24,254 bases of DNA from a virus, in IMG/VR virus record IMGVR_UViG_3300042691_005220, positions 1 through 24,254 of that record; one strand, given 5' to 3'. A model generated the notes under the pieces. That model did no database searches, was not told the DNA's origin, and saw only the letters and a program-made list of their open reading frames with translations. Both the position numbers and the translations under genes were made by a program. Positions 7,137-14,209 of the stretch are shown here, one piece after another (positions within the stretch are counted from its first letter, which is position 1; each line of letters begins with the position of its first letter).

Positions 7137-10100
7137 GGTCTTTAAAGCCATTGGCAATGCGGTTAGCTCAGTAGTCAAGGCTGTAGTCAAGGTTGTTGGC
7201 AGTGTGGTCAAGGCAGTGGTCAATGTGGCTGCTTCAGTGGTCAACTTCGTGGCACAACCATTTATGGGCATGTTGGGAGGGACCCCTGACATACCTAGTG
7301 CGGCAGCAGAAGAAGCAAGACAGCAGGGTGTGCTACTGCAGAGTGAAGGCTCTAATGTAGCAATCCCAGTAGTCTATGGCTATCGCAAGGTAGGCGGCAC
7401 TGTGGTGTTTGCAGAAACAGGATCTAGCAACAACAGATATCTCTATGTGGTCTATGTGTTCTCAGAAGGCCTAGTAGAAGGACTTCGTGAAGTGTTCATT
7501 GATGATTGGCAATTGCCAATTGCGCTGACTGCTAACCTAAATGCAGGACAGGTGGTTGACGTCACTACAGATCGTTATGCAGGCCGTGTTCGCCTGCAGT
7601 GGAGCCCAGGACAGTATTTTGCCAATCCAGCATCCAGCACTGTGGGCACCACTGCCAAAGCAGGCATCTTTGCTGAAGCACCCAGTTTCACTGCCAACAT
7701 GCGATTCAATGGCTTGGCAGTATTGGCCGCAAGATATGAATGGAAAGAAATTACCACACAGGCTGAGGCTGATACCAATCCATTCAATGGCAACATACCA
7801 CAGGTGCAGATCAGTCTACTGGGACGCAGAATAGCCAGTCTGCTGGTAGCCAATCCAGAATCAACCACCTATGACAACGCACCTGTGCGTTATTCAACCA
7901 ATCCTGCTGAGATACTGTTAGACTATCTACGCAATCCTCGCTATGGCAAAGGTCTAACCAATGATGACATTCATTGGGATTCGTGGAAGAAGGCCGCTGT
8001 CAAGTGCAATCAGGTTGTGACATATCTTAATACCAACAGTGACATCACAGGTCCTATCATGACCTGTAATTATGTATTGCCCACAGATCAAACCATATTT
8101 GCCAATGTGAAAACACTGTTGATGGGCTTTAGAGCCTACATGCCTTATGTGCAGGGCAAATACAAACTGCGTATTGAAGATGCTGGCAATGACACAGATG
8201 TCTTGAGTGGTGTGGCCACCATAGTAATGACTGCTGTGGCACAGCCTTTCCTCAAGAGCAGCTACACTGGCAATGTGGTAGATATCGTGGGCAATGTCAC
8301 CTACACTGGCATTGAAAAGTCAGCCAAATACAATGTGGTGTCAGTTTCATATGTGGATCCAGATCAGAAGTTCTCAGTGCAACAGGTGATCTATCCTGAA
8401 TCAGAAACAGAACGACAGATCTACATAGATCGTGATGGCGGCAGAGAAAACAAACTGGATGCCACCTTTCCCACGCTGACCAACTATGCCATGGCCAAAG
8501 ATATGGCTCGCTTGTTGTTCAACAAGAGCCGCAGACAAGAAACCTGTTCACTAACCATATCATCAGAAGGTCTAGAACTAGAGCCAGGTGATAACATACG
8601 CATCCAATCTAATGTGTTGAATTTTGGCACAGATCCTTGGCGTGTGATTTCACTCAGAGTCAATGACAACATGACCGTGGATATTGGCTGTGTTCGCAAT
8701 CCTGATGACATCTATCCCTACGTGAGAGCAGGCGAAGAAGACATTGTGCTGGCAGTCTATGTGCCCAAAGGTTCAATCATCTACTATCCAGGCAGTTCAA
8801 ACACACCTCTGATTGGATTGGTGCCTCCACAAAATGCCATTTACCCTAGAGATGTGCCGTCAACACCCAGCAACCCAGGACCTACCAATCCCAACGCACC
8901 AGGCGGTGGTGGTGTAGGTGGTGGTGTAGGTGGTGGTGTCATTGTGGTGCCTCCTGTGAATCCTCCTGTGGTGCCTGTGCCTCCTCCAGCGCCATTTGCC
9001 GCTGTGTTGGTTTTAAAATCAAGTTCAGCCACTAGAGTAGGCACCACAAACTTCTTGATCAATCTTGTGTTCACCCAGCCTCAAGATGGTCTTTATTCAT
9101 ATGCCAAACTATTTTGGAGATACAACGCTAGATCACCCTGGATTGAACAGCGCATTGACACCAAACCAGGTCCAGGTGGAGATATTCCAGTCACACTAGG
9201 CCCTAGCCTACCACCAGGTGATTACGAAGTTTATATCAGAGCCTTTGCCACAGACAACAGTCACAGCATCAATGTGACTCGCACCACAGCATCAGTGCGT
9301 GCCAACACAGGAGAACTGCCAGGTATCATTGCCAGCACCAGCGTGATTCAAGTGGCTGAAGGTTGGGCGCCACCACCCAGTGATATACCTTCTACACCTC
9401 GCTATGATGATGACATAGCGGAGTTGAACATCACACCTAAATTGGCATCAGGTGAACCTTCAAACCCACGTAGAATGACCATGACACTGCGACAGATCAG
9501 CAATGCCTTTGTGGATCCGTTCAATGCTGGCATAGATGGTGTAAGGATCTATTACAAACAGCGCGATGAAACCTTTTACAGTTATGAAGACAAGAAGTTT
9601 GCTACTCTAGGCAATTATCAGCCAGGTCAAACTGTCACATTTGATCTGCAGGGTGAATTTGGAGCTAAAGTTTTCCCCAGCGACATTATACCCGACACTG
9701 CCAACGACATTGCCCAAAAATATGATTTTGTGGTCAGGCTCACTTACACTGACGGACAACCAGCACTGAAACAAATGGGTCCTGCAAGAGGTCTAGTAGA
9801 AAAAGATGGTCTTGGAAACCTTGATCATGTGGTGTTTGGCACTGCCTCATTGGCCACAAGTGGCTCACAGCGCAGTCAACTGATACCTGCAGGATTTAAT
9901 TCAACATTCAAAACCGTTGATGAAGATCCCAACAGAACCAGCAATAGTGGTGCTGAACTTACACCTAGCGTATTTAGAATATTTGCCTTTCCCTTTGAAG
10001 ATAGAATACAATTCACTTTCAATCCACCTGTGACCAATATCGGCAGATGGCGTGGCTATAGATTGAGATTCCGTGAAATGATTCCTGGTATCAATCCTGA

Positions 10101-11244
10101 CTATAGACAATTTGACATTCCTGGTGTGACCAACAATGAAAACAAGGTGTTGTTTGATCTACCAGGACAAGGATTCCGTTTGAATGCCAAATATGAATGG
10201 GTCATTAGTGTGTTAATTGCAGGCACTCCTGACGTGGTTGAAGCCACCAATAGTCTTTATGCCAGATACTATGTGCCCAGCAATCAACGAGAGGACAACA
10301 TCTATGCCTTCTTTGGATTCACACTGAGAGACACCCGTGAAGCCATAGGTGCGTTGAGAACCACCTTTCCAGCATTGCCCACAATCAATCCTAGATCCTT
10401 TATCAAGAAACAGGTGTTGCCGTTTGACGTCTACGACAGCACAACATTTTTAAGTTATAAACTGCGTAAATCTGCCACAGGCTTTCCTATCAATCAATAC
10501 ATGAAACTGCGTTTTCAAGCACCACCCTCAGGTGCCACACACATCATCTGTTTCCGCAGAGTCTATGACAGTGTAGGTGTCACTAGAACCACAGTGACCA
10601 ATGTGCCTAAATACTATCAACTGGGACCTTGGGAGAAAGTTAGAGTGCAGTTGAGTTCGTTGGCCACTGATGCGGAAGGATTCAAAACACTCAATCTGCG
10701 TGGCCCTATTGATTATGACTATTTCAATCCCTACTATCAAGTGGCGGGTGGCAGCACGTCATATGGCACAGGATTGGTTTCAAATTCATTTGGTGCTGCA
10801 CCCAATGCCTTTAGAGAACCTACAAGTTCGCCAAAAATCTCAGGTGTATTTCCTATCAGCAGGTTTGGCGTAGGCAATGCTGAATCAGTTAACAGACAGC
10901 ATCAATATCTGTTTGTGCTAGAAGATTCAGGCACAATAGCAACCAAAGGTCTGTTGATACGTGATTTTATAACTAGAAATCAAATTGTTGATAGAGATTA
11001 TAGAAGTGAAGTAGATGGATTTACCAATATACAAGGCAGTGTTCAGCCCATAGTGATAGATGATACCAGCGTGTATAACTCCCTAGACGCAGGCTTCCAA
11101 CGCAGGCTCAGTGAAGCTATTGATAGCCCTAGTATTGATAAAATGCACGATCTTTCAAATCCCTGGAATGGTCCACCACTACAATCAAATGGAGTCTATT
11201 CACGATTTATGGAACAGCCAGGCAATGGCGACACGGTGTTTTAA
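7129..11244 (+). CDS. Tail tip attachment protein (lambda gpJ-like, host specificity)
   Basis: A 1371-residue central tip protein. Residues 1-50 form a repetitive Val/Ala/Lys helix (V-V-K-A-V-V repeats). Residues 75-110 carry G-S-N-V-A-I-P-V-V-Y-G and Y-L-Y-V-V-Y-V-F-S-E-G, and 254-293 carry Y-S-T-N-P-A-E-I-L-L-D-Y-L and Y-G-K-G-L, both hallmarks of J-type tip proteins. At about 575-625 lies a linker of Pro/Asn, then (GGGV) repeats, then Pro/Val. After it come fibronectin-III-like beta domains and a variable C-terminus that likely binds the receptor. It overlaps the GNAT gene by eight bases (ATG within the last codons). Confidence 0.9.
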   Translation: MSKVFKAIGNAVSSVVKAVVKVVGSVVKAVVNVAASVVNFVAQPFMGMLGGTPDIPSAAAEEARQQGVLLQSEGSNVAIPVVYGYRKVGGTVVFAETGSSNNRYLYVVYVFSEGLVEGLREVFIDDWQLPIALTANLNAGQVVDVTTDRYAGRVRLQWSPGQYFANPASSTVGTTAKAGIFAEAPSFTANMRFNGLAVLAARYEWKEITTQAEADTNPFNGNIPQVQISLLGRRIASLLVANPESTTYDNAPVRYSTNPAEILLDYLRNPRYGKGLTNDDIHWDSWKKAAVKCNQVVTYLNTNSDITGPIMTCNYVLPTDQTIFANVKTLLMGFRAYMPYVQGKYKLRIEDAGNDTDVLSGVATIVMTAVAQPFLKSSYTGNVVDIVGNVTYTGIEKSAKYNVVSVSYVDPDQKFSVQQVIYPESETERQIYIDRDGGRENKLDATFPTLTNYAMAKDMARLLFNKSRRQETCSLTISSEGLELEPGDNIRIQSNVLNFGTDPWRVISLRVNDNMTVDIGCVRNPDDIYPYVRAGEEDIVLAVYVPKGSIIYYPGSSNTPLIGLVPPQNAIYPRDVPSTPSNPGPTNPNAPGGGGVGGGVGGGVIVVPPVNPPVVPVPPPAPFAAVLVLKSSSATRVGTTNFLINLVFTQPQDGLYSYAKLFWRYNARSPWIEQRIDTKPGPGGDIPVTLGPSLPPGDYEVYIRAFATDNSHSINVTRTTASVRANTGELPGIIASTSVIQVAEGWAPPPSDIPSTPRYDDDIAELNITPKLASGEPSNPRRMTMTLRQISNAFVDPFNAGIDGVRIYYKQRDETFYSYEDKKFATLGNYQPGQTVTFDLQGEFGAKVFPSDIIPDTANDIAQKYDFVVRLTYTDGQPALKQMGPARGLVEKDGLGNLDHVVFGTASLATSGSQRSQLIPAGFNSTFKTVDEDPNRTSNSGAELTPSVFRIFAFPFEDRIQFTFNPPVTNIGRWRGYRLRFREMIPGINPDYRQFDIPGVTNNENKVLFDLPGQGFRLNAKYEWVISVLIAGTPDVVEATNSLYARYYVPSNQREDNIYAFFGFTLRDTREAIGALRTTFPALPTINPRSFIKKQVLPFDVYDSTTFLSYKLRKSATGFPINQYMKLRFQAPPSGATHIICFRRVYDSVGVTRTTVTNVPKYYQLGPWEKVRVQLSSLATDAEGFKTLNLRGPIDYDYFNPYYQVAGGSTSYGTGLVSNSFGAAPNAFREPTSSPKISGVFPISRFGVGNAESVNRQHQYLFVLEDSGTIATKGLLIRDFITRNQIVDRDYRSEVDGFTNIQGSVQPIVIDDTSVYNSLDAGFQRRLSEAIDSPSIDKMHDLSNPWNGPPLQSNGVYSRFMEQPGNGDTVF
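8905..8940 (+). repeat. In-frame 12-base tandem repeat in the tip-protein hinge
   Basis: GGTGGTGGTGTA is present three times in tandem (8905-8916, 8917-8928, 8929-8940; the last copy ends GTC). Each copy encodes Gly-Gly-Gly-Val in the hinge between the J core and its C-terminal receptor-facing half. The unit is a multiple of three, so slippage would change hinge length without breaking the frame. Confidence 0.85.
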
Positions 11245-11253
11245 GGACAACTC

Positions 11254-12087
11254 ATGCCAACTCAACTAGCATCCGCACAACTAAACATCAAGGCCACTCA
11301 AACTGCACAGGCCCGCAAGACCATACGGCCTGTATTGGCCTTTGCCGTCACTGCCAGTATCACACCAGTCACTGGCTTTGTCTACTATCAACAGGGACAA
11401 TTGGATCTAGAAACCATAACCATCAAGGCCACTGGCCGCAGTAGTTGGGGTGCTCTTAGCACTTGGAGCAGTTATACTGACTATGTCACAACCAAACTGC
11501 CTATCAAATGGACAGCGCCACTGTTGGATATTGGCAGCAAGGACTATTTCAATCTTGAGATACAGGCAGATTTTGATGGCACCATGAGCTACGTGATACA
11601 CGTCAGCGACACAGGTCTGTTTAATGGCGAAGAAGTAGAGTATGTGATACAAGAAGGTGATACCAATATCTCTGCGTTTTATGGACAATATGTCTATGTC
11701 ACGGGCATCTGCACAGGAGCAGAACTTAGACAAATGACAGTGAGCACCAACACAACCAAAACTACATTCAAAATACCTGATGTTGACACCAGCACTCTAG
11801 CAGGGTCAATCACCAGTAGAACCATACCACTCACAGTGAGCGTGAGCAAGATCTATGATCTCAACATTGAGCCACATGCTGCCACTCCCTACAATGTCAA
11901 TCTCTATGTCAGCGACACAGCCACCAGCAAGGTGTTGATACCAGTCATAGTAAGCAAGACCGCAGCCTCACCAAGTTTTGCCCTGTTTGGCATAGACAAT
12001 GATGCCAGAAACGGTGTAGTAGATCTAACCATAACTGCACTGCCAAGAATGGTGATGTTTGGCGGTAATATCACGGTGGTGGCCTAA
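11254..12087 (+). CDS. Tail tip/fibre-associated structural protein, unknown family
   Basis: A 277-residue protein, Thr/Ser/Val/Ile-rich and predicted nearly all beta, without signal peptide or membrane helix. A segment at about residues 93-160 (D-Y-F-N-L-E-I-Q-A-D-F-D-G, F-Y-G-Q-Y-V-Y-V-T) looks like a compact beta sandwich. The C-terminus ends in alternating hydrophobic strands. AAGGA precedes the ATG nine bases after the J stop, so it is the last gene of the tail operon. Its place suggests a tip-associated or fibre-base protein. I do not recognise the family. Confidence 0.6.
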   Translation: MPTQLASAQLNIKATQTAQARKTIRPVLAFAVTASITPVTGFVYYQQGQLDLETITIKATGRSSWGALSTWSSYTDYVTTKLPIKWTAPLLDIGSKDYFNLEIQADFDGTMSYVIHVSDTGLFNGEEVEYVIQEGDTNISAFYGQYVYVTGICTGAELRQMTVSTNTTKTTFKIPDVDTSTLAGSITSRTIPLTVSVSKIYDLNIEPHAATPYNVNLYVSDTATSKVLIPVIVSKTAASPSFALFGIDNDARNGVVDLTITALPRMVMFGGNITVVA

Positions 12088-12092
12088 GCAAA

Positions 12093-12100
12093 AATAAATA
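12093..12100 (+). promoter_or_regulatory. T4-late-like promoter motif (AATAAATA)
   Basis: AATAAATA lies in the 29-base gap between the tip-associated gene and the fibre-like gene at 12117. With T4 spacing, +1 would be A12106, leaving a leader of about 11 bases that holds AGAGGAT as ribosome site. It would give this pair of genes independent late expression. Confidence 0.45.
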
Positions 12101-12116
12101 TCAAGAGGATAACACA

Positions 12117-12596
12117 ATGACATTTCCATCAGGAACCACAATCAGCACTCTCAATCTAGATAGCCCAGATGATGATCCCAGTCTGGCTCGTGCAGACATC
12201 TATAATGCAGTGGTAGCACTCAATAGCCTGATTGCCAGTGAAAACAGTGCCAGTGGTGTTGTGGTATTGGACAGCAACACCAAGATACCAGGTAGCCTAC
12301 TGCCAACCACACAGACACCAACCAGCACTCTTACACTGCAACCTTCAACAGGCATTATCAGCATACGCAATGTGTTGAGACTCTATCCCATAGTGACTGC
12401 TGATCTAGGCACCTATCTTGGCACCAGTAGTCCCTCAGCTGGCGACCTTGTGTATTTGACAGATGGTGATGCGGGACAGCCCTGCGTGGGAGTCTATGAT
12501 GGCAGCGTGTTTCGTGTGATAAGGCTGATGACACAGGTGGGCTCAGTTGGCGCTGCCTTCACTGCTACCAGCACACTCTCAGCAGAGGCAGACTAA
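12117..12596 (+). CDS. Fibre-like tail protein
   Basis: A 159-residue protein. The N-terminus (L-N-L-D-S-P-D-D-D-P-S-L-A-R-A-D-I-Y-N-A-V) resembles the attachment segment of phage fibre proteins. The C-terminal part (Y-L-T-D-G-D-A-G-Q-P-C-V-G-V-Y-D-G-S-V-F-R-V) has the small, glycine-bearing strand pattern typical of fibre knobs, with the product of a late-type promoter and AGAGGAT ribosome site. It is likely a short fibre or a fibre base. A paralogue-like use of the 'x-G-A-W/V-x-x-I' knob ending occurs in the fibre at 16036. Receptor unknown. Confidence 0.6.
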   Translation: MTFPSGTTISTLNLDSPDDDPSLARADIYNAVVALNSLIASENSASGVVVLDSNTKIPGSLLPTTQTPTSTLTLQPSTGIISIRNVLRLYPIVTADLGTYLGTSSPSAGDLVYLTDGDAGQPCVGVYDGSVFRVIRLMTQVGSVGAAFTATSTLSAEAD

Positions 12597-12597
12597 T

Positions 12598-12786
12598 ATG
12601 ACACTGAAAGAACTGGCTCAAGAAATTGAAATAATTAAAAGCAATCATCTTGCCCACATGGCAGAAGACATTGATCGCGTAGAAAAGAAAGTGGAGAAAA
12701 TGGATACCAGAGTGTGGGCTATACTGCTGTTGTTGGTAGGTGCAGTGGTTTTACCAGCAGTTGTAGACTTCGTGCAGAAAATTTAA
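12598..12786 (+). CDS. Small coiled-coil/membrane protein, possible holin or XhlA-like
   Basis: A 62-residue protein: residues 1-38 are a charged helix with heptad-like spacing (I-E-I-I-K-S-N-H-L then I-D-R-V-E-K-K-V-E-K-M), and residues 39-58 are one hydrophobic span (V-W-A-I-L-L-L-L-V-G-A-V-V-L-P). The C-terminus has a Lys. This coiled-coil plus single C-terminal membrane helix resembles XhlA-type and other holin-like proteins; a structural membrane anchor is also possible. The ATG starts one base after the fibre-like gene's stop, and a strong terminator follows. No endolysin is next to it. Confidence 0.65.
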   Translation: MTLKELAQEIEIIKSNHLAHMAEDIDRVEKKVEKMDTRVWAILLLLVGAVVLPAVVDFVQKI

Positions 12787-12807
12787 ACGCCATCTAGAAA
12801 AATCAGT

Positions 12808-12849
12808 CAAAAATATCGCGGTTGTTGATGTCAGCAACGGCGATTTTTT
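12808..12849 (+). terminator. Rho-independent terminator after the fibre-like/membrane pair
   Basis: ATCGC (12815-12819) pairs with GCGAT (12840-12844) and GTTGTTG (12821-12827) with CAGCAAC (12832-12838, one G-U), separated by a single G-G mismatch, with loop ATGT. An A-run precedes and a T-run (12844-12849) follows, so it may act on both strands. It closes the unit begun at 12093 and marks the left edge of the accessory block. Bases 12850-12950 hold no gene that I can support. They contain a weak TTGATA (12914) - 17 bases - TAATAA (12937) promoter-like pair that would put +1 near the ATG at 12951. Confidence 0.85.
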
Positions 12850-12950
12850 ATGGGCTCAAAATGAAATTTGTCATTTGTAGGCCTAGCAATACATAGACCA
12901 GTCCCTGCCACATTTGATAGGCAATAGAATGCCATCTAATAATTATCTGT

Positions 12951-13421
12951 ATGACCAAAGATGAACTCAATCTCAAACTGTCAGAAGTGGCAGAGTTTCG
13001 TATGCCCAAACTCACAGCCAGTGATATCAAAATATCTAAACAAAAGGCCAGAGGCAAAGGTCGCCCCACAAAAGAATGGTTGTATCAAGAAGAACATGAA
13101 GAAGTTTTTATAGATATGTTTCAGGGCATCAATCCCACACACAATCCTGAATTGGTCAAGGTCAAAATACAGGCCATAGACTGCGAAGACTGCGGAGCTC
13201 ACTGTGAGAATGGCAGACAAATGGAAATCAAGTTTTATAAATCCGCGCCCAATCACGTGGCACATTGGCGTAAGCGTTGCAAGACCTGCAACAAGTATCG
13301 TGATCCCAACACAGGACTATACACACTGCCACAAGGTCCTTCTTGTCAAGTGTTTCTCAATTGGGCCAAAGCAGAATTTACTGCCAGAAATAAACTCACT
13401 AAAAAGCAATCAGATAAATAA
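12951..13421 (+). CDS. Zinc-ribbon protein with AT-hook-like motif, unknown function
   Basis: A 156-residue basic protein. Residues 32-40 (K-A-R-G-K-G-R-P-T) resemble an AT-hook. Cys78-x2-Cys81 and Cys110-x2-Cys113 form two CxxC knuckles about 29 residues apart, as in a zinc ribbon or treble clef; Cys85 and Cys132 are further candidates, and an H-W-R-K-R precedes the second knuckle. DNA or RNA binding is likely by inference; a regulatory or nuclease-accessory role is possible. No Shine-Dalgarno precedes the ATG, and an AT-rich TAATAATTAT lies just upstream, so a leaderless mRNA is possible. It is the first gene of the accessory block. Confidence 0.7.
   Translation: MTKDELNLKLSEVAEFRMPKLTASDIKISKQKARGKGRPTKEWLYQEEHEEVFIDMFQGINPTHNPELVKVKIQAIDCEDCGAHCENGRQMEIKFYKSAPNHVAHWRKRCKTCNKYRDPNTGLYTLPQGPSCQVFLNWAKAEFTARNKLTKKQSDK
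13413..13420 (+). promoter_or_regulatory. T4-late-like promoter motif (GATAAATA) for a small RNA
   Basis: GATAAATA overlaps the last codons of the zinc-ribbon gene. With T4 spacing, +1 would be A13426, exactly the first paired base of the three-hairpin structure at 13426-13543. No open frame starts nearby, so the product would be a non-coding RNA. Confidence 0.4.
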
Positions 13422-13425
13422 TTTT

Positions 13426-13543
13426 AGCAGAGTCCTTTCCTGGAAGATGGTTGCACATATATTGGGTTCTACTGCCATTGGACCCAACTCTGTTAGAAGC
13501 CCGAGGCAATCTTGGGCTTCGCCTTGACTGCTTTGGCAGTTTT
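13426..13543 (+). ncRNA. Candidate structured small RNA (three hairpins plus terminator-like end)
   Basis: Three hairpins occupy most of a gene-free stretch. The first has an outer 7-bp stem (13426-13432 with 13488-13494, one G-U) enclosing a directly adjacent inner 8-bp stem TTGGGTTC/GGACCCAA (13462-13469 with 13480-13487). The second has a 10-bp stem GAAGCCCGAG/CTTGGGCTTC (13496-13505 with 13511-13520, one G-U) and a GCAAT loop. The third is ACTGC/GCAGT (13527-13531 with 13536-13540) followed by TTTT, like a short terminator. A late-promoter-like motif predicts transcription from 13426. It does not fold as a tRNA. It could instead be a 3' untranslated region of the upstream gene. Confidence 0.5.
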
Positions 13544-13574
13544 ATCACTTTACAACAGCTTTTTGTTATGTTAT

Positions 13575-13582
13575 TATAAATA
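13575..13582 (+). promoter_or_regulatory. T4-late-like promoter motif (exact TATAAATA)
   Basis: This is the one exact copy of the T4 late consensus TATAAATA in the window. It lies 25 bases before the ATG at 13608, with TTAGGAGAG as ribosome site between. Predicted +1 is near 13587-13589. It would drive the three overlapping genes 13608-15225. Confidence 0.55.
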
Positions 13583-13607
13583 CATTATAGCAACTTAGGA
13601 GAGCAAA

Positions 13608-13985
13608 ATGGCAATCAAACAGCCCTACATTGTATTAGACCAGCGACAGGGACACAGTCAAAAATACGGCACTGAAATGACCACTATCATAATGGTAGGA
13701 GTCAAAGACCGTAGAGAGTATGTCACCTACATTGACGCACCCAATCGCAATGTCAAACACTGGCAACACATCACTAATAGCCCCACACACGGCTTTGTGC
13801 TGAGAAACCTAGACACCACTAACAAAAGCACCAAAAAAGGTCAGACCATAATCAATGCGGATTCACAACCAATCATTGAATGGGAAACTGACACCTTGGA
13901 TGAAGTGTTGGCGGATGCTCAGAAGTTTTGGGCAGAAGAAGACAAACGCAATGGCAGTGATAAGTTTGGAGATCTATTTGAATGA
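13608..13985 (+). CDS. Conserved-type phage protein of unknown function
   Basis: A 125-residue soluble protein without membrane segment. The first half is beta-rich (P-Y-I-V-L-D-Q-R, Y-V-T-Y-I-D-A-P-N-R-N). The middle holds H-I-T-N-S-P-T-H-G-F-V-L-R-N-L and the motif I-I-N-A-D-S-Q-P. The C-terminal third is a charged helix ending in an acidic G-D-L-F-E tail. An acidic tail of this type can serve as a partner-binding peptide, as in single-strand binding proteins, but no OB-fold signature is clear to me. It has a good ribosome site and an exact TATAAATA promoter motif, and overlaps the next gene by four bases. Function not assigned. Confidence 0.65.
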   Translation: MAIKQPYIVLDQRQGHSQKYGTEMTTIIMVGVKDRREYVTYIDAPNRNVKHWQHITNSPTHGFVLRNLDTTNKSTKKGQTIINADSQPIIEWETDTLDEVLADAQKFWAEEDKRNGSDKFGDLFE

Positions 13986-14209
13986 GATCTTTACTAAAAA
14001 AGAAAATGACTGCATTAGAATGGAATAATCGCCTAAGTCAAACAGAATACACTGAGCGTAGGATCACCTATGAGGGCAAATACCTAGGTGTTATGATCAA
14101 AGACCTACCTACGCATTACATCAAGTGGGGCATACTAAATTTAGGTAGTAGTAGTTGGGCTGACTTCTTTGCTAGAGAACTTCAAAGACGTGATAGAAGT
14201 TTTAAATGA
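13982..14209 (+). CDS. Small QSregVF/DUF3820-like protein
   Basis: A 75-residue basic protein with the pattern Y-E-G-K-Y-L-G-V-M-I-K-D-L-P-T-H-Y-I-K-W (residues 30-49), close to the 'GKYKG..i.dlP..Yl.W' core of the DUF3820/QSregVF family, which occurs alone or attached to exonucleases and helicases. It starts in the ATGA overlap with the previous gene and its end overlaps the next gene by four bases, so the three are probably co-translated. This suggests a nucleic-acid-related role with the polymerase-like protein downstream. The family function is not well known. Confidence 0.6.
   Translation: MRSLLKKKMTALEWNNRLSQTEYTERRITYEGKYLGVMIKDLPTHYIKWGILNLGSSSWADFFARELQRRDRSFK

Noticed and set aside
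7541-7868. Open frames on both strands inside the tip protein gene
   Set aside because: They overlap a well-supported J-type protein, have no ribosome site, and show no family pattern.
12789-12938. Direct repeat GCCATCTA at 12789 and 12931
   Set aside because: Eight bases, 142 apart, is expected by chance in a window of this size and has no associated structure.
13426-13494. tRNA gene
   Set aside because: A 7-bp outer stem directly adjoins an inner arm, as in acceptor and T arms, but the inner loop has 10 bases, only 29 bases remain for D and anticodon arms, and no CCA or T-loop consensus is seen.
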